Assembly (NCBI GenBank): GCA_030039695.1
Contig: JASHVB010000018.1
Coordinates: 1-7,052, forward strand
Length of the DNA stretch: 7,052 nucleotides
Origin: Acetobacteraceae bacterium
GTDB lineage: Bacteria > Pseudomonadota > Alphaproteobacteria > Acetobacterales > Acetobacteraceae
Direction: 5' to 3'
The notes beneath the pieces were generated by a model. That model did not search any database and was not told where the DNA came from. It was given only the letters and a program-made list of their open reading frames with translations. This document shows, piece after piece, positions 1-5,817 of this stretch. The stretch's first letter is position 1, and each line of letters begins with the position of its first letter. Made by a program: the position numbers and the translations under genes.

Positions 1-341
1 GGAAGATTTAACCCACGCCCGGCGTGACGTCAGCCTGCCAGGCGGCTTGCTGACACCAATCAGCGTCTCGAAGGATTACGGAATAAGCTATCCGCTGCTT
101 GCATGTCCCGTTGGGACGACCTAGCCGGGACCTGCGTCGATCTGTGCTCGCCTGTAAAGCTACCGTGATGGGAAGTCGGGGTAGCCCCGTCACGGCCGTG
201 AGCATTGCACTAGTCGCTCTGCTTGGAGATTTTGACGGGTCGGATCTTCGCCTACCCAGGACGGCAGCCCGCCGGGTTGCGGCCTGTTGTCAGACAGCCA
301 GTCTCTGCACTTTGCAGGCCTTCACCGAGAGAACTGGTCTG

Positions 342-369
342 TTGACAGACGACGACGGCGCTGCATCAT
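342..369 (+). promoter_or_regulatory. candidate sigma70-type promoter upstream of the membrane-protein gene
   Basis: A perfect TTGACA box at 342-347 is followed after 16 bp by CATCAT at 364-369, which matches 4 of 6 positions of the TATAAT consensus. Transcription would start near 376, giving a leader of about 90 nt before the ATG at 468. The start would sit directly beside the 16-bp palindrome at 379-394. The -35 match is strong and the -10 weak. In GC-rich genomes such matches also arise by chance, so this is a candidate only. Confidence 0.35.
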
Positions 370-378
370 CCCGTTGGG

Positions 379-394
379 CGAGGCATATGCCTCG
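379..394. promoter_or_regulatory. 16-bp perfect palindrome, possible operator
   Basis: CGAGGCATATGCCTCG reads identically on both strands. It lies about 80 bp upstream of the start of the membrane-protein gene and just downstream of the promoter candidate at 342-369. A dimeric repressor bound there would block transcription from that promoter. The symmetry is seen directly in the sequence; the operator role is inferred. No regulator gene adjoins it inside the window. Confidence 0.35.
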
Positions 395-467
395 ACCTCA
401 TCCGGCCAACGAGTCCTGTCGAAGGGCGGTTCGGATGATTAGCCCGGCAGGCGGAAGGTCGCACTCG

Positions 468-1265
468 ATGGCCGCCATGCTGTGGTTACCGCTTGTTGGC
501 AAAGCCTTGGCAACTGCCCTGATTGTCATTTCCGCCTCGGTGGCTGCTGAAGCTCTTGGTCCGGTCTGGGGCGCAATCATCGCCAGCCTACCGGTGTCAG
601 CCGGACCAGCATACGTCTTCCTGGCCATGCAGCATGGGCCTGATTTCCTGGCCATCAGCGCACTCAATAGCGCTGCGGCAAACGCGGCGACCGGGCTGTT
701 TCTCATAACTTATGTAATCTTGGGGCCGCGCATGTCGCCATGGCGCAGCCTCGGTGCCGCAGTGGGTGTCTGGCTGGCTGCGAGCTTAGCGATACAACAA
801 ACCGCGTGGACGGTGACTGCCGCGGTCGCGCTGAACCTCGCCGTTTACGGGGCCGGCCTTGTCCTTAGGAACAGGGATGTGAGCACACACTGCGGATCGG
901 CTCGGCCCGAGCCGCGCCGATCGTTCGACCTGCTTCTTCGTGCCGCTGCGGTCGCCGCATTCGTCTCGCTTGTCGTCGCAATCAGCGCGGCTCTCGGCCC
1001 TGCCGCGACTGGAATCGCCGCTGTCTTCCCGGTCAGCCTCATAAGCCTGATTGTCATCCTGCGGTCGCGACTTGGTGCCCCAGCAAGCGTGTGCCTCGCA
1101 ACGAGCGCTCTCCTGCCAATGCTGGGGTTCGGGGTTATGCTCGTCGTGATGCATATCGCCGCCCAACCCTTGGGCGTCACGGCGGCCTTCGGCTTTGCGT
1201 TGGCGGCTTGCGCCATCTGGTCCGGCATCCCGCTGCTGCTCGAGGCGTACAGGCGATATGCATAA
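468..1265 (+). CDS. multi-pass integral membrane protein with two homologous halves, function unknown
   Basis: This encodes 265 residues, almost entirely hydrophobic, with about eight or nine predicted membrane segments (roughly 5-27, 33-55, 63-85, 94-110, 113-133, 153-175, 176-197, 203-229, 233-257). A polar cytosol-like loop with several Arg lies at about 134-151. I chose the ATG at 468 because GGAAGG at 453-458 sits 9 nt upstream and the hydrophobic part begins at once. The same frame stays open back to an ATG at 99, but that stretch is not membrane-like, contains a promoter candidate and has no RBS of note. The halves repeat: LGP at 30-32 with LPVS at 41-44 matches LGP at 166-168 with FPVS at 177-180, both at an offset of 136 and without gaps. 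This indicates an internally duplicated transporter-like fold. The overall look resembles small GlpM/DUF3147-like or EamA-like membrane proteins, but I do not recognise the family. No substrate can be assigned, and no neighbour shares its strand closely enough to suggest an operon. Confidence 0.75.
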   Translation: MAAMLWLPLVGKALATALIVISASVAAEALGPVWGAIIASLPVSAGPAYVFLAMQHGPDFLAISALNSAAANAATGLFLITYVILGPRMSPWRSLGAAVGVWLAASLAIQQTAWTVTAAVALNLAVYGAGLVLRNRDVSTHCGSARPEPRRSFDLLLRAAAVAAFVSLVVAISAALGPAATGIAAVFPVSLISLIVILRSRLGAPASVCLATSALLPMLGFGVMLVVMHIAAQPLGVTAAFGFALAACAIWSGIPLLLEAYRRYA

Positions 1266-2377
1266 GCGCTTGCCAGTCAACGGCCGCTCGAACGGTACTT
1301 GCTCCGCGGCGCGACCGGGAAACTCCGCGCGGAACCGGCCGCGTACGGTTATAGTGTTGCGTGTGCGAAAGTCTGGGGCGAACGACCCGATAAAGGCGTC
1401 AACGTCGTCAAAGCTCAAGGTTGGCGACGACTGCGGCAGACTTTTTCCATCTCCAGTTAGATGCAGCTCGCCGAGATCGACACGCGTTAACCGCGATCCG
1501 GCAGATGCCTAAAACGCCGTCAGGGGTATCCCACCGAACTTCACCGTATTTATCATATCGACAGATCGTCAAATTGACCAACCCCTTGCCGTCGGGCTAC
1601 GCGAAAAATCCGCCCGACGTCACGCTGACCGTTAATCCGCGCGTCGCAGATAACGGTCAAGCTTCACTCGCGACCCGTAATGACATTTCGCATGTCGGCC
1701 GGGGGCAAGGATCTCCTTGACGATTAGCTTGCCACCATATTCCACGAGACTCAAGGCTTTGAGCTGGCCCACATCTCCAGGCCGGTCTGGTCAATGCTGC
1801 GAAATTTCCGTGTACCAAAAATGGCTGTTTTCCTAGAGTTCGTGATGCGCAATAACCGTCAGCGCGACGAGTCCGCTCATTCCGAAATTCATAGCTTGCC
1901 TGCGGATGATCTGAAGCTTTTGGCGGCGTTGGCTGATGACGCCGTTTTTGAGATGATCGGGAATTTGGACGTTCCTCAGAAGCGAGCAACACCGATTGAG
2001 GCCGGGGTCCATGCCGGGGTAGCCGCGCATACTTCTGGCCATCTCACCAACGATATGACAAAGCCATGACGCAAGCGAGCGACGGTTTGTCGATTTCGCT
2101 GGCAGAGGGCAATGCATCCCCATGATTCGAGCGCTGCTCTGCCTGACGCCGATGTGAAGTCGTTCCTCATCATCCGCTGGGCGGATTGTTTGTTCAGCCC
2201 CGACTGTGGCGCATGCCTGGGTCGACGAGACGCGCCAACTTGAGACATTGTGCCTTTTGTGCGGCGCGCCATGTCTTGCGGGTCGCAAGCAAAAGACCTC
2301 CGATCCTCCCGATGACCCAGCCCCTCAGTACTGCTACGGGCAGCGGCGGCAAGACGAGAGGGAAAAGGACTTCTATA
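1266..2377. other. 1.1-kb interval without a convincing gene
   Basis: Open frames occur on both strands here, but none has a good RBS, recognisable motifs or a clear coding bias, and they overlap one another. The least unlikely is a plus-strand frame at 1794-2069 (91 residues). It has a short acidic-hydrophobic helix-like stretch around DDLKLLAALADDAVFEMIG but no RBS. Base composition is mixed, with AT-richer patches near 1535-1580 and 1795-1855 unlike the GC-rich genes on either side. The interval may hold degraded genes or imported DNA; I cannot identify either. Confidence 0.5.
2364..2369 (+). promoter_or_regulatory. ribosome binding site deciding the start of the small secreted protein
   Basis: AAAGGA lies 8 nt upstream of the ATG at 2378, within a purine-rich run starting at about 2356. 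The frame is open further upstream to 2186. The RBS together with the signal peptide beginning exactly at 2378 identifies the real start. Confidence 0.6.
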
Positions 2378-2614
2378 ATGAAGACCTTGACCCTCGCATC
2401 AGCCGTGGTGTTGACGCTTGGGCTGGGCTCTGCGTTCGCTGCCATGACCGACACCGCCCAGCAGAACCAGCAGCAGCAGGTTGCGAGGCGCACGCAAGCA
2501 AGCGGTGCGCAGACCGGTTCCTCCTACGGCCCGTCATTCACTGCACCGGCCAACGAGGGCTATATCGGTGGCGCGAAACGTCTGCCGCTGAACTCCACGG
2601 GCAGAGGCGAGTAG
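2378..2614 (+). CDS. small exported protein with Sec signal peptide, function unknown
   Basis: This encodes 78 residues. It begins with a textbook Sec signal peptide: Lys2, a hydrophobic core at about residues 4-17 and an AFA signal-peptidase I site at 19-21, predicting cleavage before Ala22. The mature part of about 57 residues is polar. It has a Gln-rich segment (QQNQQQQ, 28-34), a basic pair at 37-38, a Ser/Gly/Thr-rich linker, then YGPSFTAPANEGYIGG at 50-65 and a short C-terminal tail. There is no cysteine, lipobox or membrane segment after cleavage, so a soluble periplasmic or secreted protein is expected. The start is supported by the RBS at 2364-2369. It stands alone, converging on the AraC-type gene across a 239-bp gap. 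I do not recognise a family. Short periplasmic proteins of this design are common in alphaproteobacteria, but no function can be inferred. Confidence 0.7.
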   Translation: MKTLTLASAVVLTLGLGSAFAAMTDTAQQNQQQQVARRTQASGAQTGSSYGPSFTAPANEGYIGGAKRLPLNSTGRGE

Positions 2615-2853
2615 TGGGCAGCGGCGAGAGCCGGATTCGGACAACCCCCGCGCTACAGGGCATGGCACCATGCTCCTGCGTGAGCACCCGTACCTGGGAA
2701 TATTGAATATTGGGGACCTTATATAAAATTTCTCAGCTTTAACGGCAGCACGACACCGGTTTTCAAGGGTGTGATCCTGTCTAGGCGTGCCTTCGTCTGT
2801 CGTTTTGGTGCCCCTCTACGTCACCGGCTACCCGCTGCGGCAGCAGGAGCGGA
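2615..2853. other. gap between convergent genes with an AT-rich patch
   Basis: No gene is seen. An AT-rich patch of about 47 bp (2699-2745) holds a tandem 7-bp repeat, AATATTG twice at 2699-2712, followed by TTATATAAAATTT. An imperfect hairpin sequence, GCATGG-CA-CCATGC, lies at 2660-2673. Because the flanking genes converge here, a terminator is expected, but I see no strong GC stem followed by a T run on either strand. Confidence 0.4.
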
Positions 2854-3861
2854 CTACGGTAAGATCGGTAATCGACCGGCCCGGATGCCAGAGTGTGCAG
2901 TAATCTGCACATGGTCGGCTGAATTGCGCAGCGTGGTTGAGGGTGATTCACCGAATAGCTTTCGGTAGGCGACCGAAAAGCGGCCGAGCTCCCAGAATCC
3001 ATAGTCATTGGCGATCGTGGTCACAGTTTTTTCGGCGGGATCAGACAAACTAAGGGCACGCCGTGCCTGGTTCATGCGCCGGCGCCAGAGGTACTGGTAG
3101 GGACTCATGCCAAGGTATTCAAGACAATAATTGCGCAACGTCCTCTCATGCACGCCGACCTTGGCACATATCTCGGTCAGGTAGAGTGGTTGCCCCTCAG
3201 CCTCGCGAATAGCTCGCTCGAACCTTTGCATGACTGGCATGCGGAGATGGGACCCGGCTCTTCCTTCGGAGGTCGCGGCTTCAGAAAAGCAACCCACCAT
3301 TGCACGGACTAGCTTCTCCTCTATGGCCCTGGCGACCTCGGGATGCGCGAGGATATCGGGCGTGTTCTCTGCGAGGTGACAGGTCGCGTCATGCAGGCGC
3401 CGCAATCGGCCTATCAGATGATGCGAAACGCGTACGTGCCGTATCTCCGCCGGCCCTGCCAGTTCACGGCCGGTGAGGGCTTGGTTGGCTGCTAAAAGAT
3501 CTTGCGGCGGCAGGGACATTGTCGCAAATCGACTCGACCCCAGGACCCGACAATGATGCTCGCTCTCAATAGACGTGGCTACAATCATGTCAGGCAGAAT
3601 CTCGCTGCCATTGTGGTACGAAGGCGCCTGTTGTGGATCCGCGACAAACGCAATTGGCCAGCGATCGAAGCTATTGGTGAAATGCATGATCTGTGGCAAG
3701 GACGCGTCGCTGCGCTGCATCCAAAGGCGATGCAGGCCTATTCTGGTAAGAGCGCCATTGTACTTGCCGGTTGTCGTGACCAGCACCTTTAGGTTCGCGC
3801 CTCGGTAGAAGGCTTCGTGCTCCCAAGGATCCTGGAAGCTGCGAACCTCGCTGCTGGCCAT
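2854..3861 (-). CDS. AraC/XylS-family transcriptional regulator
   Basis: This 335-residue protein is of normal length for an AraC/XylS-type activator. Residues 1 to about 205 form the variable sensing/dimerisation domain. Residues about 211-312 form the double helix-turn-helix DNA-binding domain. The first HTH is about 228-258 (LTEICAKVGVHERTLRNYC, then LGMSPYQYL). The second is about 280-312, with the family signature IANDYGFWELGRFSVAYRKLFGESPS. The GMSP and GESPS turns and the 'Y-G-F-x-x-x-G-R-F-S' pattern are diagnostic. The start at 3861 is supported by a strong purine-rich RBS (GGAAGGAGAGAGG, 3865-3877). A tail of about 23 residues follows the second HTH, and its coding DNA contains an 18-bp inverted repeat. 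Upstream on the same strand lies an MFS-type transporter remnant, so the regulator may once have controlled uptake of an aromatic or amine-like substrate. That is inference: no complete target gene is adjacent and the ligand is unknown. Confidence 0.92.
   Translation of the reverse strand: MASSEVRSFQDPWEHEAFYRGANLKVLVTTTGKYNGALTRIGLHRLWMQRSDASLPQIMHFTNSFDRWPIAFVADPQQAPSYHNGSEILPDMIVATSIESEHHCRVLGSSRFATMSLPPQDLLAANQALTGRELAGPAEIRHVRVSHHLIGRLRRLHDATCHLAENTPDILAHPEVARAIEEKLVRAMVGCFSEAATSEGRAGSHLRMPVMQRFERAIREAEGQPLYLTEICAKVGVHERTLRNYCLEYLGMSPYQYLWRRRMNQARRALSLSDPAEKTVTTIANDYGFWELGRFSVAYRKLFGESPSTTLRNSADHVQITAHSGIRAGRLPILP
2894..2911. repeat. 18-bp perfect inverted repeat within the 3' end of the AraC-type gene
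   Basis: TGTGCAG and CTGCACA are exact inverted copies separated by TAAT. They lie in the codons of the C-terminal tail beyond the DNA-binding domain, about 40 bp before the stop. The element could be a hairpin in the mRNA or a protein-binding site. No T tract follows, so it is not a canonical terminator. Confidence 0.4.
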
Positions 3862-3903
3862 TGTCCTCTCTCCTTCCGATTCTTGAGGCGCCGAATAACA
3901 CAG

Positions 3904-4144
3904 TCAAGAGCGTAACCTGCAGAAGACGGACCCCGACCACATCCCGATGGCGGACCCAACCAGGAAGATCACTCCAATGGTGCCAGTGAACACGACACTT
4001 GGGATATTGGACTCACGGGATATTGGACGCTGTAGCGATCAACTGCGCCGACAAAGCGCAGATGGCAATGACATAGGCATCGAAAGACCAATCAAGCGAC
4101 GCCGCCAGTGTTGTCGAGCACCGGATTGCGCTAATCTGCGACAT
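3904..4144 (-). pseudogene. MFS-type transporter remnant, frameshifted and truncated
   Basis: The frame starts at an ATG at 4144 with an excellent RBS (GGAGGGGAGG directly upstream). It reads MSQISAIRCSTT, then LAASLDWSFDAYVIAICALS, a first membrane segment typical of MFS transporters of the metabolite- or aromatic-acid:H+ symporter type. It stops early at a TGA (4015-4017) just after ATASNIP. The 12-bp sequence GGGATATTGGAC occurs at 4001-4012 and again at 4017-4028, with 4 nt between. Deleting one 16-nt period rejoins the frame exactly: ATASNIP continues as SVVFTGTIGVIFLVGSAIG, the second membrane segment, then MWSGSVFCRLRS and a stop at 3904-3906. The restored product is only 74 residues, against about 400-450 for a full transporter, so the rest is missing. 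The AraC-type gene begins 43 bp downstream on the same strand. The MFS assignment rests on two helices and the GSAIG turn, so it is moderate. The 16-nt frame restoration is seen directly. Confidence 0.55.
4001..4028. repeat. 12-bp direct repeat (period 16) at the break in the transporter remnant
   Basis: Two copies of GGGATATTGGAC at 4001-4012 and 4017-4028 are separated by TCAC. The period of 16 is not a multiple of three and coincides with the point where the transporter frame is lost. It may come from slippage or a templated repair event. The four intervening bases are not part of the repeat, so it is not a simple exact 16-bp tandem copy. Confidence 0.7.
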
Positions 4145-4234
4145 CCTCCCCTCCGCTTCTAGCCGGCTGAACACCGGCAAAGCCACCAAAGCACTAGCTC
4201 GATCTGCCACAAATCTGACATCGAACTGAGTCTC

Positions 4235-4262
4235 AGCATAGACCATAACGTTTGGCAGTCAA
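4235..4262 (-). promoter_or_regulatory. candidate promoter of the transporter remnant
   Basis: Read on the minus strand, TTGACT (4262-4257) is followed after 16 bp by TATGCT (4240-4235), which are 5/6 and 4/6 matches to the sigma70 consensus. It lies about 90 bp upstream of the ATG at 4144 in an AT-richer intergenic stretch. This supports the view that the remnant was once an expressed gene. It could also still transcribe through into the AraC-type gene. Confidence 0.35.
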
Positions 4263-5020
4263 GTTCAAGAATTTCGATAGAATTTCCCTGTTCAGGCAAA
4301 ACTCTTCTGTGGTGCAGTATCTCCGCTGCCAGTATGCTCCTGTAGTCCTCCACTCAGTCTGTCCCTATCCATCACTATCGCTCCTTGGCGCCATTGCAAT
4401 CAATTTCATCGCCCAAATTGACCACCTGGGTCCTCCCGCCCCGCTGTCGCGTTGCCGCTTGGAGGGGTCTGATGCACTTTCCGTGCGAGACGATCCCGGT
4501 GGCATTGTGGTTGGGGAAAAGAAGGCCTCGACACGATGAAAGCCCTGGCAACCTGGTCACCCCCGCCGTTCCTGAACGCGACCGCTGTTGAACGAGAGGA
4601 GTTGTGCTGGCTGGTAACGGTGTATAGTCGAGAGCGCGTTTGCTCTCCCGTATCTGGGGCGCGCACGGAATAATATCATACAAAGCGCCCAATCCGACGA
4701 CCGCTATCCACCCTTACCATCCGTGCAGAGCAGCGGCAGCTCTCGACTCAATTCTGTCATTGGTCGGCTATTGAGCCATTTTCGAAGTCCGAGCGGTGAA
4801 TTTTTCAATCAGCTCCAAGCCAATTTCCCTTTCTGGTCCTGATGGGACGGCTGCCAACGCGCTCGATCCCCGCGTCCATTCATTCCACCGAAAGCGCTCA
4901 CTGTTGCGAAAGCGACGGTGTGCATCTCGGCGCCTAACAAGCGTTTGCGATGCGGGGATGATCGACAGGATGCACTTGATCAAGCCTCGCCGGCCTCTTC
5001 GAGCAAGCCTTCGACGTGCT
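4263..5020. other. 750-bp interval without a recognisable gene
   Basis: Several overlapping frames exist on both strands, but none shows domain motifs. The best short one is 45 codons at 4536-4673, with a weak GAAGG 10 nt upstream. An inverted repeat GAGAGC-(6 nt)-GCTCTC lies at 4630-4647 inside that frame, without a T tract. I see no RNA gene. No terminator is evident downstream of vapC in 4960-5020. Confidence 0.45.
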
Positions 5021-5407
5021 CTATGCTGCCGGTATGTCGGTCTGACTAAAATCGGCGCCCTTGAACAAGAGCGGTTCGCCCGTGGCCTTTGCGAGCGCGT
5101 AGGCAAAGCAGTCGCCAAAGTTCAGGCCCGCCTTGTGGCGTCCCTCCCCGAAGTCAAAAAAGGCTTGGCGGGCGAGCTCGCCATGATCGACGGTCACCGG
5201 CTCGATCACGACGCCAGCGCGACGAAAGAAGACCTCCGTCTGGCGCATACCCTCGGGGCCAAGCTGGCTTTCGATCACCAAGGACAGCTCGACGTAGTTG
5301 GCGACGCTGATACGGCACACCTCGGCGTCGTGGATAAGCCGCAGGAAATCGGCCGCTTCAGGTTCGCGGTAGAGGATAGCCACCATGCACGAGGTGTCGA
5401 GGATCAT
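5021..5407 (-). CDS. vapC: VapC-type toxin, PIN-domain ribonuclease
   Basis: This 128-residue PIN-domain protein is of typical VapC length. Family members are Mg2+-dependent endoribonucleases that cleave tRNA or rRNA and are neutralised by their cognate VapB. The acidic active-site set is complete: Asp4 in MILDTS, Glu40 in VANYVELS, Asp99 in LNFGDCFAYALAK, and Asp119 in LLFKGADFSQTD. The expected hydrophobic strands lie between them. The start ATG at 5407 overlaps the vapB stop by four bases (ATGA, 5404-5407), the usual translational coupling of this cassette. No frame damage is seen, so the toxin appears intact although its antitoxin frame is broken. RNase activity is inferred from the family, not shown here. 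Confidence 0.92.
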   Translation of the reverse strand: MILDTSCMVAILYREPEAADFLRLIHDAEVCRISVANYVELSLVIESQLGPEGMRQTEVFFRRAGVVIEPVTVDHGELARQAFFDFGEGRHKAGLNFGDCFAYALAKATGEPLLFKGADFSQTDIPAA

Positions 5408-5651
5408 TTCGGCAGGCCGTTCTCATCGTAGAGCAGCCGGGCATGGTCGATGTAGGGCCGCTTCACATGAGCGGCGGCCCGGTCTGCGATCGCCAGCAGC
5501 TCCTCGACGCTGGCCTCTCTCGTCCGACCCTCAATGCGGGCATATCGCTCCCGGAGTGCCTCTTTGACGACACTGGTCATGCTCTCCCCGTGGCGCGGGA
5601 GATCGCCTGTGCGAGCCGGTGGGCTTCTGGGTCTTTGATGTTGAGGCTCAT
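5404..5651 (-). pseudogene. vapB: VapB-type antitoxin (PSK_trans_fac/Rv0623-like) with a 1-nt frameshift
   Basis: From the ATG at 5651, preceded by AGAGGAG, the frame reads MSLNIKDPEAHRLAQAISRA, then TGRA, and stops at 5577-5579 after 24 residues. This is the conserved N-terminus of the VapB group that binds DNA with a short strand plus two helices. The expected continuation, ESMTSVVKEALRER and the C-terminal toxin-binding part ending in YDENGLPK, lies in another frame and ends at 5404. The switch falls at a run of four G (5586-5589, C on the plus strand). One more G would join both parts into one 82-residue protein of normal family length. As it stands, translation could restart at an internal ATG at 5580 (58 residues). 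That fragment lacks the DNA-binding N-terminus but keeps the part that normally wraps the toxin. The lesion may be a real mutation, a sequencing or assembly homopolymer error, or a site of -1 slippage. Confidence 0.85.
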
Positions 5652-5671
5652 CGGACACTCCTCTCGACCGC

Positions 5672-5689
5672 GGTAGAATTACTTCTACC
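5672..5689. promoter_or_regulatory. 18-bp inverted repeat, probable VapBC operator
   Basis: GGTAGAA and TTCTACC are perfect inverted arms around TTAC, ending 20 bp upstream of the vapB start codon. VapB/VapBC complexes typically autoregulate by binding such repeats in the cassette promoter, so operator function is a reasonable inference. If the frameshift in vapB is real, the DNA-binding half that would read this site is not made as part of a complete VapB. Confidence 0.6.
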
Positions 5690-5723
5690 ATTCGACCCAT
5701 CAAGAGCGAGGGCAGCAGTTCTC

Positions 5724-5742
5724 AATGCGGACGAATCGCATT
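5724..5742. repeat. short inverted repeat between vapBC and the transposase
   Basis: AATGCG (5724-5729) and CGCATT (5737-5742) are inverted copies around a 7-nt loop. The repeat lies in the 166-bp gap between the vapB start and the transposase start. It may be part of the left end of the insertion sequence or a regulatory site. The sequence alone does not decide. Confidence 0.25.
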
Positions 5743-5817
5743 TGCAAGGACTGAGCGGAGCGGGCGGGGCGGGTTGCCCGAGGCGCAAGGGTGCTGGCGG
5801 CGAGTCCGAACGGCCAC

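Noticed and set aside
14..26. CACGCC-C-GGCGTG dyad at the left edge, considered as a terminator for a gene outside the window.
   Set aside because: A one-base loop cannot form a hairpin and the following minus-strand sequence has no proper T tract.
99..467. In-frame upstream extension of the membrane protein to an ATG at 99.
   Set aside because: The extra 123 codons are Arg-rich and not membrane-like, carry no RBS and contain the TTGACA promoter candidate. The ATG at 468 has GGAAGG 9 nt upstream.
786..1418. Minus-strand 210-codon open frame.
   Set aside because: Most of it is antisense to the membrane-protein gene and its composition is the usual Arg/Asp-rich shadow of a GC-rich gene. Only its first residues lie outside, and no RBS supports it.
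1794..2069. Plus-strand 91-codon open frame, possible small gene.
   Set aside because: It has no RBS, no recognisable motif and mixed third-position composition. It is mentioned in the interval entry but not called.
2461..2481. CAG-rich run considered as a microsatellite.
   Set aside because: It is a few interrupted Gln codons in the small exported protein, not an extended repeat.
3879..3907. TTGACT-17 bp-AAGAAT as a promoter for the AraC-type gene.
   Set aside because: Transcription would begin at about 3872, inside the ribosome binding site, leaving too little leader. It is probably fortuitous.
4630..4647. GAGAGC-(6 nt)-GCTCTC hairpin considered as a terminator.
   Set aside because: The stem is only 6 bp and no T tract follows on either strand.
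4536..4673. A 45-codon plus-strand frame with a weak GAAGG upstream.
   Set aside because: The composition is unremarkable, there is no motif or conserved neighbour, and chance frames of this length are expected.
4796..5431. Plus-strand 211-codon frame across vapC.
   Set aside because: It is antisense to vapC, which has a complete PIN active site and a coupled start. The plus-strand product shows no domain.
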